Source: DATAPD01 sp036265385 (lineage in GTDB: Bacteria > Acidobacteriota > Terriglobia > Terriglobales > Acidobacteriaceae). Taken from it: a stretch of DNA of 64,000 nt. This document shows, piece by piece, positions 25,947-34,159 of this stretch. The translations under genes and the position numbers were made by a program. Positions within the stretch are counted from its first letter, which is position 1. Each line of letters starts with the position of its first letter. The notes beneath the pieces are model-generated. The model searched no databases, had not been told where the DNA came from, and saw only the letters and a list, made by a program, of their open reading frames with translations. The stretch spans positions 62,001-126,000 of the forward strand of contig DATAPD010000008.1 in assembly GCA_036265385.1 (NCBI GenBank). Reading direction: 5' to 3'.

Positions 25947-27045
25947 TCGCCAAAGGAGTGATGGGCGTCAACTTACCGCTTTGCGGTTCGAGCGAATAAC
26001 CGGAAATTGTGTTGCTGGCTGAGTTGATGACATAAAGAAACTTGCCATCAGGATGAATAGCGAGGGACACCGGGTGTATGCCCGTTGACAGCACTGCGGG
26101 GTTCAAGGCTGTAAGTCCGCCATTGGCTGCGTTCAAACGATATTCCGATAGCTGGTTGGAACCTTGGTCCAACGCGTACACAAACGTGTTCGTGTTATCC
26201 ACCACGATTCCTACCGGGCTTAGGCCAGCGCCAAAGACTGTTGAAATCAGAAGAAGGCTGCCGTCGGCGGCTGTGCACGGCGCTACTGTGCTCAGGCAGA
26301 CAATATACGCCGAGATGTTATTCGAGCCCGAATTCGTCACGTAAAGATAGCTGCCGGTTGATGTCGAAGCAAACGCAGAGGAGGAGGGTGCGGTAGCCGT
26401 CGGGTATGGAGACCCTAAAAGAAACAATTCGCTTAACGAACCCGAACCATCTATCGAATATGCAGACAGCGTATTGTCGCCCTGGTTGGTCACATACAGA
26501 AACTTGCCTGAAGGTTCAACCTTTACAGAACTAGGTGCGGATCCGGTTGCAAAGTCGTCGCCCACGCAAAACAAGCCGGTACACGCAACCTTCGTGATGT
26601 TTCCACCACTCACTGAAAATACTGAAACACTATCGCTTCCCTGGTTTGCGACAAACAGGTGGCCCGCACCATCAAGCTTCATTGCTATCGGTAACAGCCC
26701 AGCATCTGCACTTGAGCCGGCAGCCCCAAGTTTTCCGTCCGATGCAACTGGAAATGCCGTAACCTTGCCGTTGCCACTCGCGGGATTGGTTGCGACGTAG
26801 GCAATCGACCCACCTGGATCGAATACGACCGCCGTTGGCTGGTCAGTAGTCGAAACGCTGGTACTGATCTGTGTTAATTTCCCGCTGGTAAGGTCCGCCT
26901 GGTAGGCAAGCAGTGTTTTGTCGCCTTGGCTCGTTACCAGGATCAGGCCGGCCGGCCTTGAGGATGACGTACCACAATTCGCGAATGTCAGGATAAGAGC
27001 AAGAGCGCACAACGCCATCAAAATGGCCGACAATTTCTTCAACAT
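25912..27045 (-). CDS. Beta-propeller lipoprotein (YncE / lactonase-like)
   Basis: A protein of 377 residues with a lipoprotein signal (MLKKLSAILMALCALALILT) and lipobox FANC, so Cys24 would be lipidated. The mature protein has about seven blades, each with a strand such as YVATNPASGNGKV, LFVANQGSDSVSVFSV, FLYVTNQGDNTLSAYSI, YLYVTNSGSNNISAY, FVYALDQGSNQLSEY and FLYVINSASNTISGY. This is the lactonase/YncE beta-propeller pattern. Enzyme residues cannot be assigned; in Acidobacteria such proteins are many and usually uncharacterised. It is probably an outer-membrane or periplasmic lipoprotein with a binding role. Confidence 0.85.
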   Translation of the reverse strand: MLKKLSAILMALCALALILTFANCGTSSSRPAGLILVTSQGDKTLLAYQADLTSGKLTQISTSVSTTDQPTAVVFDPGGSIAYVATNPASGNGKVTAFPVASDGKLGAAGSSADAGLLPIAMKLDGAGHLFVANQGSDSVSVFSVSGGNITKVACTGLFCVGDDFATGSAPSSVKVEPSGKFLYVTNQGDNTLSAYSIDGSGSLSELFLLGSPYPTATAPSSSAFASTSTGSYLYVTNSGSNNISAYIVCLSTVAPCTAADGSLLLISTVFGAGLSPVGIVVDNTNTFVYALDQGSNQLSEYRLNAANGGLTALNPAVLSTGIHPVSLAIHPDGKFLYVINSASNTISGYSLEPQSGKLTPITPLATSAQPYGLAVK

Positions 27046-27228
27046 TCCGGTATCAGCTCCTCCAGAGGAGTCGAACGTCCGGCAATGGCGTGGCCTGGCC
27101 GGGACGGATGCGATCAGGTGAATACATTGGTTTATCAGGAATGCGCGGGAAGAGCAAACTGCAACCGCCTTAGTACGAATCAGATAGCTCGAAGGGAGTT
27201 GCCTTCCATGGTTAAGAAATTCTGCGAA

Positions 27229-28647
27229 TCAGGAGACATTTTGAGTCGAAGTCGTCGGGGTTCCTGATTCAACCACCTCGGTGGCCGCCACTGCGAGCGG
27301 CAACCGAATCTCCACGGATAGTCCGCCTTCCGCACGGTTCGTGGCTTGCACAGTACCGCCATGCAGGCGCACGGCACGTTCAGTGATAGCCAGGCCTAGT
27401 CCCACACCACCCGTCTGACGATTGCGTGCATCGTCAAGACGATAAAACGGACGGAATAAGTCGCTCAGTTTGTCCTCGGGCACGCCAGGGCCTGAGTCGA
27501 GAACACTAATCAGTGCCTCTGGTCGTGCTCCTTCTTCGATACGAGAAAGGCTCACGTCCACATCGGTTCCTTCACGTGTGTAACGAGTCGCATTGCGAAT
27601 TACGTTTTCGATCGCGCTCCGCAGCAATTCCGGGTTTCCCGAAACCAACACATTCAGATCCACTACGCATTTCACGCGGCATTTTCGTCCTTGCGCTTCG
27701 AAGTCTGCATCGCGCGCAACTTCGCGCACCAGATCTTCGAGATTGACGATTTCCATGCGGATGGATTCTTCGCCACCTTCCATCCTCGCGACCGTCAGCA
27801 GCCGACCAATGAGTTCATTGAGACGTTCCGCCTCAAGCTCGATTCTTTGTAGAGACGGCTCGCCAGCCGGCCCAGTTTTCTGTCGGGCCAAAGCCAGGGC
27901 TACGTTTAAGCGTGCGAGCGGAGAGCGCAATTCATGGGAGATGTCTTTCAACAGCCGCGACTGAGCGTTAACCAGGTTCTCTAGCCGTTCAGCCATGGTA
28001 TTGAAATCGCGCACCAAGCCTGAGATCTCGTCTCTCCGGCCCCGCGCCACGACGCCGGCGCGGGCGCTCAGATCACCGGCCGCCAATTTCTGGGTTGCCG
28101 TGCGCAGCTTCACGACAGGCGAGACCAGGTACGAAGACAGGAAGTAGCAAACTATCCCGGAGGAGAGCACGGCAATCGTCAAACCTAACCCGGGAAACCC
28201 ATGCGGTCCGAAGAAGACGCGCGGACCCGGAGGAAACTCCGTGAGTAGTAGGTACCGTTCACCGGATGGCGTCGTCGTCCGCTCGAAAAAGAAACGTTGT
28301 GGAAGTACTTTGTCCACCCAGCTGTGGTACGGAACCCGCGAGGAACGGACCATCTCAGTCGCCCAGAGTGGCGGCACGCGCCCAGACACTTCGAGCCCTT
28401 GCGCGTTGAATAAAAACAGCCGAATATGCTGCGTGTTCTCGATGTTCTCGATGAAGTCGCGCACCCCTCGCTCGCCACCCTGGCTGTAGGCCAGCGCCGC
28501 TTCCTCCGCCAGGCGCTTTCGCGAGGAATCACCCGAGCTGGAGTCGCGCGCAGGACGCAATGCGATTGTGGTGAGAATCGCTAGCACCAAAAAGAGTGCC
28601 TGCGCCAGCCAGAACGAGAGAAAGATCTTGAGGAAGAGGCTTTTCAC
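27229..28647 (-). CDS. CpxA-like sensor histidine kinase
   Basis: A protein of 472 residues. TM1 at about 8-30, a periplasmic sensor loop of about 120 residues, TM2 at about 155-175, HAMP at about 175-228 (LVSPVVKLRTATQKLAAGDL), then the HisKA H-box with His238 (LLKDISHELRSPLARLN), N-box (ENVIRNATRYT), G1 (VLDSGPGVPED), F-box (LFRPFYRLDDAR) and G2 (GGVGLGLAI). The layout and the phosphoacceptor region are like CpxA. It overlaps the regulator gene by four bases, so the pair is translationally coupled. Facing it is a CpxP/Spy-like gene, which supports envelope-stress sensing. Confidence 0.92.
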   Translation of the reverse strand: MKSLFLKIFLSFWLAQALFLVLAILTTIALRPARDSSSGDSSRKRLAEEAALAYSQGGERGVRDFIENIENTQHIRLFLFNAQGLEVSGRVPPLWATEMVRSSRVPYHSWVDKVLPQRFFFERTTTPSGERYLLLTEFPPGPRVFFGPHGFPGLGLTIAVLSSGIVCYFLSSYLVSPVVKLRTATQKLAAGDLSARAGVVARGRRDEISGLVRDFNTMAERLENLVNAQSRLLKDISHELRSPLARLNVALALARQKTGPAGEPSLQRIELEAERLNELIGRLLTVARMEGGEESIRMEIVNLEDLVREVARDADFEAQGRKCRVKCVVDLNVLVSGNPELLRSAIENVIRNATRYTREGTDVDVSLSRIEEGARPEALISVLDSGPGVPEDKLSDLFRPFYRLDDARNRQTGGVGLGLAITERAVRLHGGTVQATNRAEGGLSVEIRLPLAVAATEVVESGTPTTSTQNVS

Positions 28648-29354
28648 GATTTTCCCTGCACTGCTTCCGAGCGAGGCTTAGCGAACAAGTATCCCACGCT
28701 GCGCACCGTTTTGATGGGGCCGCTGCCATCTTCAGCCTCGCCCAATTTCTTGCGCACCTTCGAAACGTGCATATCAATACTTCTGTCGAAGGGAGAAAAT
28801 TTCCGGCTGAGAACAACGTTAACAAGGTGCTCCCGAGACACGACCTTTCCAGCTTCTCGCAAAAGTACTTCCAACAGACTGAACTCGACTGAAGTGAGAT
28901 CCACCGGCTTGCCAGCCCGATGCACTGTACGCGTCGCGGGGTCGAGTTCGATATCCCCGACACGGATAACACTGGCCAGGGCATCCTCGTCCGGCTGACT
29001 ACGTCGCAGTACTGCTCGAATCCTTGCTACCAGTTCTCTAGGGTTAAAGGGTTTGGGCAAGTAATCGTCAGCACCAATCTCCAGGCCCACGATTCGGTCC
29101 ACATCCTCCCCCCTCGCCGTAAGCAGCAGCACTGGGATATTTGAGTTGTCCCGAATCCTCCGTAGCACGTCAAAACCATTCAAACCGGGGAGCATAACAT
29201 CGAGCACGACGAGCACGTGGTCGCCCGCGAGCACTCTCTCTAGACCCGCTTCTCCGTGGTGTACGCAGTCGACTTCAAAGCCTTCTGAGCGCAGGTATTC
29301 CCCAACCAGGCTGCAAAGCTCGACATCGTCGTCAATTACAAGAATGCGATCCAT
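28644..29354 (-). CDS. CpxR-like OmpR-family response regulator
   Basis: A protein of 236 residues. Receiver domain 1-120 with acidic residues D8-D10, phosphoacceptor Asp52 (VLDVMLPGLNG), Thr in LLLTARG and Lys101 (YLPKPFNP). Winged helix 130-230, with SVEFSLLEVLLREAGKVVSR and the recognition-helix region RSIDMHVSKVRKKLG. The two-Asp start, the overall spacing and the FSPFDRSIDMHVS stretch resemble CpxR. The upstream region carries GTAAA/GTCAA half-sites (annotated separately), matching the known CpxR target motif and suggesting autoregulation. The stop overlaps the kinase start (ATGA-type overlap). Confidence 0.93.
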   Translation of the reverse strand: MDRILVIDDDVELCSLVGEYLRSEGFEVDCVHHGEAGLERVLAGDHVLVVLDVMLPGLNGFDVLRRIRDNSNIPVLLLTARGEDVDRIVGLEIGADDYLPKPFNPRELVARIRAVLRRSQPDEDALASVIRVGDIELDPATRTVHRAGKPVDLTSVEFSLLEVLLREAGKVVSREHLVNVVLSRKFSPFDRSIDMHVSKVRKKLGEAEDGSGPIKTVRSVGYLFAKPRSEAVQGKS

Positions 29355-29398
29355 TGAGACACTTAGTAATTTTTACAACACTGCCCAGACGCCAGGCG

Positions 29399-29467
29399 GT
29401 AAAGAAATGTCAAATGCCATCGTCTCTGACGCTTACAAAACTTTACTCTGTTTGACCGACTCTTTAC
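29399..29467. promoter_or_regulatory. CpxR-like operator array between regulator and CpxP-like gene
   Basis: On the plus strand GTAAA at 29399 and GTCAA at 29409 are five bases apart. On the minus strand, reading leftwards, GTAAA (29467-29463), GTCAA (29456-29452), GTAAA (29446-29442) and GTAAG (29436-29432) are spaced by six, five and five bases. That gives half-sites on one helix face at 10-11 bp steps. The two clusters both start with GGCGGTAAAGA and run towards each other. The E. coli CpxR box is GTAAA-N5-GTAAA. These are probably sites where phosphorylated regulator controls both the CpxP-like gene and its own operon. Confidence 0.65.
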
Positions 29468-29545
29468 CGCCTTTTTCCCCGATCCGGTGTTCTTATCAAA
29501 CAGAAGTTGTTGCCCCACTCAACTCGGTCGGGGCGTGGAGGAGCA

Positions 29546-30034
29546 ATGAAGGCTAGAAGTAAAACAATCATCATCGTGCTGGCGGTCGTTCTGGTTCTCG
29601 CTGGCGCGGTCGCTGTGTCACAAACGGTGAAGCGCGTCCACCGAATGCACGAGTTCGGGTTTGGTGGTCCGATGGTCGGCATGATGGCCGATTACCTGGA
29701 TCTCACCGATGCTCAACGTGCACAGGTCAAGGACATCATGGCGAAAGAGAAAACCACGATGAAACCTCTCATGGAGCAGATGCGGCAAGCCCATCAACAG
29801 CTGCGTCAGTTAGAGGAAGCTTCGACGTTTGACGAAGCCAAAGTGCGCGCGTTGGCTTCGCAGAACACCCAACTAATGACAGACCTGATCGTGCAGAAGG
29901 CTCGCATCAAGAACGAGATGTATCAGGTTCTTACGCCTGAACAGCGAACCAAGCTTGCGAAGTTTGAAGAACGCCATGCGGATCATTTTCACAAACACAT
30001 GCAGGACAACGCACCGGAACCGCCAACTGAATAA
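29546..30034 (+). CDS. CpxP/Spy-family periplasmic protein
   Basis: 162 residues from the ATG at 29546, with GGAGGAGCA upstream. One N-terminal signal or anchor (KTIIIVLAVVLVLAGAVAVS) is followed by a helical, Met/Gln/Glu-rich body. It has two LTxxQ motifs, the mark of this family: LTDAQRAQVKDIM at about 57-69 and LTPEQRTKLAKFE at about 135-147. CpxP and Spy are periplasmic chaperone-like proteins; CpxP also damps the CpxA kinase. Position divergent from a CpxR/CpxA-like pair, across the operator array, fits the same feedback loop. The C-terminus is His-rich (HADHFHKHMQ), perhaps for metal. Confidence 0.88.
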   Translation: MKARSKTIIIVLAVVLVLAGAVAVSQTVKRVHRMHEFGFGGPMVGMMADYLDLTDAQRAQVKDIMAKEKTTMKPLMEQMRQAHQQLRQLEEASTFDEAKVRALASQNTQLMTDLIVQKARIKNEMYQVLTPEQRTKLAKFEERHADHFHKHMQDNAPEPPTE

Positions 30035-30043
30035 GCAATTCTG

Positions 30044-30062
30044 GGGCGGGCGAACCCCGCCC
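30044..30062 (+). terminator. GC-rich hairpin after the CpxP-like gene
   Basis: GGGCGGG and CCCGCCC form a perfect 7-bp stem around CGAAC, ten bases after the stop. No T-run follows, so it may be an attenuating hairpin or an mRNA-stability element rather than a full terminator. Confidence 0.5.
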
Positions 30063-30102
30063 TAGCATCGATTAATAGACGCTGCCGGAAGGAGGAACTC
30101 TC

Positions 30103-30318
30103 ATGGCGACGCTGGCAAGACAACGAGACTTCATCGATGCGGTAGCTTCCGAGCTGGCTTCGGGCATTGACTCAGCAGTTCAGTGCTGGATGATGCAATT
30201 CGAAGCAGTTCTCGACAATCCACGACTAACAATGGGCGACCAGATGCAGGCGCTACGTGAAATTCTTCACCGCTACAAAGTGGCAACGGGCAAGACATCC
30301 TTGGAGTGTGTGCAATGA
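30103..30318 (+). CDS. Small helical protein of unknown function
   Basis: A 71-residue cytoplasmic protein with a strong AAGGAGGAACTCTC site before its ATG. It is predicted all-helical: RQRDFIDAVASELASGIDSA, then QFEAVLDNPRLTMGDQMQAL and REILHRYKVATGK. It has no catalytic motif and I do not recognise a family. Its stop overlaps the start of the next small gene (ATGA at 30315-30318), so the two are translationally coupled and probably act together. Confidence 0.75.
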   Translation: MATLARQRDFIDAVASELASGIDSAVQCWMMQFEAVLDNPRLTMGDQMQALREILHRYKVATGKTSLECVQ

Positions 30319-30548
30319 AGCTTGCCACGGTAATCACGAATCTCTCGAGTGAGCTTGCCTACACAGTGCTCATGGTCATGACGTGGATCATGCTGCTCGG
30401 CTGGTCCGCGGCCGTGATCAGCGCGTGTGTGCTTGCGTTTCGCAATCGCAAGGAGGATGACGAGGACACGAGCACGTCCTCGCTTAATTCAAAGTTATCC
30501 GCATCGGAAGTTCATCGATCTCCCACTTTTACGGGTTTCGGTCTCTAA
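30315..30548 (+). CDS. Small single-pass membrane protein, coupled to the preceding gene
   Basis: 77 residues from the ATG at 30315. Residues about 15-43 (LAYTVLMVMTWIMLLGWSAA, then VISACVLAF) form one long transmembrane helix. The basic FRNRK just after suggests the C-terminal side is cytoplasmic. The tail is acidic then Ser-rich (KEDDEDTSTSSLNSKLSAS). No family is recognised. It is coupled to the 71-residue helical protein, and 48 bp upstream of an ABC exporter on the same strand, so the three may form one operon. Confidence 0.72.
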   Translation: MKLATVITNLSSELAYTVLMVMTWIMLLGWSAAVISACVLAFRNRKEDDEDTSTSSLNSKLSASEVHRSPTFTGFGL

Positions 30549-30596
30549 ATCGTGACCTAACCTTGAACCTGGCGCTGCTAAAATCGCATCTACTGA

Positions 30597-32363
30597 ATGT
30601 CGATGCTGCCCAAGAGCTTGCGCCCGCTGTTTCCCTACCTGCGAAAGTATCGCACCGGACTCCTTTTGGGCGCCGTTTGTGTGCTCTTCAACAATGGTAT
30701 CTGGATCCTTTTCCCTCAGGTGATCCGGCGCGCGGTTGATAGCCTGAACCAGGGCGTAACGCTAGAAAAGCTGAAGCTCTACGCCTTACTGATCTTGGCT
30801 GTCGCATGTGCCAAGGGCATCTTCCAGTTCCTGACTCGCTGGGTCGTGATCGGCATTTCCCGCGACATTGAACTGGATCTCCGCAACGACTTCTTTGAAC
30901 ATCTCGAGAGCCTCTCGCACTCTTACTACCAGCGCACACGGACTGGCGACATCATGGCGCGGGCTACCAATGACCTGAACGCGGTACGGCAACTGCTTGG
31001 CCCTGCCATCATGTACTCGGCGAATACGATCGTGTTCACTGCGGGTGCCTTGGCGTTCATGCTGGCTATCAGTCCGAAACTGACCATGTACGCATTTTTG
31101 CCCCTTCCAGCGGTCAGTATCACCATTCAATACTTCGGTCGCAGGATCCATGAGCGTTTCGAACGCATTCAGGCCATGTTCTCTGATATTTCGGCTCGCG
31201 CGCAGGAGAACTTTTCGGGGGCACGGCTAATCCGCGCTTATGTGCAGGAAGAAGCCGAGATAGCGCAATTCGAAACTGCCAATCAGGAATACATCGACCG
31301 CAGTTTGAAACTTGTGCGCCTGATGGGCATGCTGTGGCCAACTTTGCAATTGATGCTTGGAATTGCGATTGTGATCGTGCTTTGGCTCGGTGGCCGAGAA
31401 GTACTGTTAGATCACATCAGTATCGGCGACTTCGTCGCTTTCACCACCTACATGGTCCAGTTGACATGGCCTGTCATTGCTCTGGGATGGGTCATCAACA
31501 TTTTCCAGCGCGGTACAGCCTCTGCCGGACGAATCGCGGAAATCCTCAATGAGAAGCCAGCCATTGATGACAGCCATGCAGTTCGCACGAGCAATGGCAT
31601 ACCGCTCTATACGAAAATCAAAGGTGAAATTGAGTTCTGCAACCTCAACTTTTCCTATGAGGGAAAGCCAATTCTCCAGGACATCAATCTTCGTATCCCT
31701 GAAGGCACCAGTCTTGCCATTGTTGGCCCGACCGGATCCGGCAAAACGACTCTCGTTAATCTGATTCCCCGCATCCAGGACGCTGCTCAGGGCGCAGTTC
31801 TGATTGATGGCCGGCAGATCCGCGACTATGCGCTGGAACCGCTCCGGCGGAACATCGGTTTCGTTCCGCAAGAAACTTTTCTCTTCAGCGATTCCATCCG
31901 CGAAAACATCGCCTTCGGACGAGAGGACGCCACCGACGCCGAAATCCGCAAAGCCGCGGAAGCCGCAGATATTGCAAACGATATAGAGTCATTTCCTGAT
32001 TCATATCGAACGGTGGTTGGCGAACGCGGTATCACCTTGTCAGGGGGACAAAAGCAACGCACGGCAATTGCCCGGGCCATCCTTCGCAATCCCAGCATTC
32101 TCATTCTCGATGACGCCCTGTCCAGCGTGGACACTCAGACGGAAGACAAGATCCTCAATCATCTGCGGGAGATCATGAAAGGTCGCACTACGATCTTCAT
32201 TTCGCACCGCGTGTCGACCGTCCGAAACGCAGACCTTATTGCCGTGCTGCATGCGGGACGCATCGTGGAACTCGGCACACACGAAGAGCTAATCGCCCTG
32301 AACGGTTATTACACGGACCTCTATAACAAGCAGTTACTGGAAGAAGAGTTGGCCGAAGTCTGA
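30597..32363 (+). CDS. ABC exporter half-transporter (MsbA/multidrug type)
   Basis: A protein of 588 residues with the type IV ABC exporter layout: six TM helices (about 20-310), then a nucleotide-binding domain (about 340-580). Motifs: Walker A GPTGSGKTT, Q-loop FVPQETFLFSDSIRENI, signature LSGGQKQR, Walker B SILILDDALS, D-loop SSVD, and the H-loop IFISHRVST. It works as a homodimer. The substrate is not set by sequence; lipids, lipid-linked products or drugs are possible. A methyltransferase and a flavoprotein reductase follow within 18 bp, so export of a modified lipid or quinone-like product is a reasonable guess. Confidence 0.92.
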   Translation: MSMLPKSLRPLFPYLRKYRTGLLLGAVCVLFNNGIWILFPQVIRRAVDSLNQGVTLEKLKLYALLILAVACAKGIFQFLTRWVVIGISRDIELDLRNDFFEHLESLSHSYYQRTRTGDIMARATNDLNAVRQLLGPAIMYSANTIVFTAGALAFMLAISPKLTMYAFLPLPAVSITIQYFGRRIHERFERIQAMFSDISARAQENFSGARLIRAYVQEEAEIAQFETANQEYIDRSLKLVRLMGMLWPTLQLMLGIAIVIVLWLGGREVLLDHISIGDFVAFTTYMVQLTWPVIALGWVINIFQRGTASAGRIAEILNEKPAIDDSHAVRTSNGIPLYTKIKGEIEFCNLNFSYEGKPILQDINLRIPEGTSLAIVGPTGSGKTTLVNLIPRIQDAAQGAVLIDGRQIRDYALEPLRRNIGFVPQETFLFSDSIRENIAFGREDATDAEIRKAAEAADIANDIESFPDSYRTVVGERGITLSGGQKQRTAIARAILRNPSILILDDALSSVDTQTEDKILNHLREIMKGRTTIFISHRVSTVRNADLIAVLHAGRIVELGTHEELIALNGYYTDLYNKQLLEEELAEV

Positions 32364-32381
32364 CGTCCATACCACCGCAGA

Positions 32382-33050
32382 ATGAAGCGTAAACCCAGTC
32401 GCGAGTTGCTGGACGACGATGCAGGTTCGCCCCAGGAAGTCGCGGAATCCCTCGCCGACTTGCGATTCGTCAATCGCTGGTTTGGCGGTGTGAGTACGAC
32501 TTGCAGCCTGCTTCGGCGAGTAATCGACAAACACAATTCGAAGCGTCTATCCATGCTTGAGGTCGCTGCAGGATCTGCCGACGTTGCGCTGCAGAACCAG
32601 CACTCATTCCTAAACAACGGCATCCAGATTTCTGTTACTGCGCTCGATCGCTCCGCCTCACACCTTCCCTCGGGGGTTCCACGCGTCGTTGCGGATGCCC
32701 TTGCACTTCCCTTCCACGACGATGCATTCGACGTGGTAGCCTCTGCCCTTTTTGCGCATCACCTTCCCCCCCAGGAATTCTTTCTCTTTGTCTGTGAGGC
32801 CCTCCGAGTAGCAAAAGTCGCCGTTCTCATCAATGATCTCATCCGGCACCCGATGCACCTGGCCTTGATCTATGCTGGAATGCCGCTCTATCGAAGTCGT
32901 ATAACCCGTCACGATGCAGTTGCATCTGTAAAACAGGCGTACACCATCGAAGAAATGCGGGCCATGTTCACAAATAGCGGTGCACCAGAGATTGAGATAA
33001 GCCGGCACTACTTGTTTCGCATGGGTGTAATTGCGTGGAAGCGAGCGTGA
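32382..33050 (+). CDS. Class I SAM-dependent methyltransferase
   Basis: A protein of 222 residues. The SAM-binding strand is SMLEVAAGSADVALQNQ (motif I at about 58-74), with VTALDRSASHLPSG as motif II and VVADALALPFHDDAFDVVAS as motifs post-I/II, like the UbiE/Methyltransf_11 fold. The C-terminus (AYTIEEMRAMFTNSGAPEIE) is the usual substrate-pocket helix. Proteins of this shape often sit beside a geranylgeranyl-reductase-like flavoprotein in alkylresorcinol/alkylpyrone or quinone gene sets. Here the flavoprotein overlaps by four bases, but no type III polyketide synthase is in the window. Confidence 0.85.
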   Translation: MKRKPSRELLDDDAGSPQEVAESLADLRFVNRWFGGVSTTCSLLRRVIDKHNSKRLSMLEVAAGSADVALQNQHSFLNNGIQISVTALDRSASHLPSGVPRVVADALALPFHDDAFDVVASALFAHHLPPQEFFLFVCEALRVAKVAVLINDLIRHPMHLALIYAGMPLYRSRITRHDAVASVKQAYTIEEMRAMFTNSGAPEIEISRHYLFRMGVIAWKRA

Positions 33051-34138
33051 CTGATTACGACCTCATTGTCGTCGGTGCAGGCCCCGGAGGAACTTCCGCT
33101 GCCATCACTTCTGCCCAGCTTGGCGCAAAAGTTCTTTTGCTGGAGCGCGGCTCATTTCCGCGACATCGTGTGTGCGGCGAATTCGTTTCCGCTGAATCTC
33201 TGGATCTACTAAGCGGTCTCCTCGGGTCTGATTCTGAAGCGCTCGTACATTCGTCTATTGCGATCCCGCTTGCCCGAGTCTTCCTTGATGGACAGCTAAT
33301 CAAGAGCCGAATTCAGCCTGCTGCTGCGAGTATTGCCCGTTTTGATCTAGACCGCGCACTTTGGAACTCCGCCGGCCACAAAGGCGTTGAATTGCGCGAT
33401 CGGGTCACAGTTAAGCAGATCGATCCCTCCAAAGGAGCCGGTTTCACAATTTCATCAACGGACGGCGAGTTCCACGCGCGTGCTGTGATCGATGCATCCG
33501 GACGGTGGTCAAATATCAATCGCATCCCACTGGGAGATGAAGCGAGATTCGTCGGCATCAAAGGCCATTTCACGGAAGCCGAACCTTCCCGGAGTGTAGA
33601 TCTTTATTTCTTCGACGGCGGCTACTGTGGAGTACAACCAGTCGCTCTCCACGGCAGCAATGATTCCAGAGTTAACGCCTGCGCAATGGTACGAGCGGAT
33701 ATCGCAATTAGTCTTTCTGATATCTTCCCTCTCCACTCCTCTCTTCACAGTAGAAGTCGTGGATGGACTTCTCTGATGGATGAGGTCACCACCTCTCCCC
33801 TGATTTTCCGTGATCCGCGTCCGATTCGAGACGGGCTCATGGCTGTTGGAGACGCGGCGGGATTTGTCGACCCATTTGTGGGAGACGGAATTTCGCTCGC
33901 TTTACGCAGCGGAGCACTGGCAGCGACCTGTTTGACCGACACGGATTACGGAATCGCGGCTCAGCAGCTTTACGCCAAGCGCTACGAGACAGAGCTAGCG
34001 CCGATTTATCGCGCTTCCTCCACGCTGCGGACACTGCTGAAGCTTCCGACGGCGATTCGTAAGCCTGCTCTTGCGCTGCTGAAAAGCAGCCCCAAACTGC
34101 AACAATTCATTGTGACTCGAACAAGGCGTGCAGGTTAA
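33047..34138 (+). CDS. FAD-dependent oxidoreductase, geranylgeranyl-reductase-like
   Basis: 363 residues starting at GTG 33047, which overlaps the previous stop (GTGA); GTG 33035 is an alternative. FAD site: VVGAGPGGTSAA at residues 8-19, ERGSFPRHRVCGEF (the R-x-x-C-G-E motif of the family) at about 36-49, and GDAAGFVDPFVGDGISLAL near 270 as the second FAD motif. It probably reduces double bonds of isoprenoid or polyketide chains, or hydroxylates; the exact substrate is unknown. It is coupled to the methyltransferase and likely shares the pathway. The C-terminal helices are basic and could meet the membrane. Confidence 0.88.
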   Translation: MTDYDLIVVGAGPGGTSAAITSAQLGAKVLLLERGSFPRHRVCGEFVSAESLDLLSGLLGSDSEALVHSSIAIPLARVFLDGQLIKSRIQPAAASIARFDLDRALWNSAGHKGVELRDRVTVKQIDPSKGAGFTISSTDGEFHARAVIDASGRWSNINRIPLGDEARFVGIKGHFTEAEPSRSVDLYFFDGGYCGVQPVALHGSNDSRVNACAMVRADIAISLSDIFPLHSSLHSRSRGWTSLMDEVTTSPLIFRDPRPIRDGLMAVGDAAGFVDPFVGDGISLALRSGALAATCLTDTDYGIAAQQLYAKRYETELAPIYRASSTLRTLLKLPTAIRKPALALLKSSPKLQQFIVTRTRRAG

Positions 34139-34159
34139 CAGGCGCGGGAAGTCTCAGGA

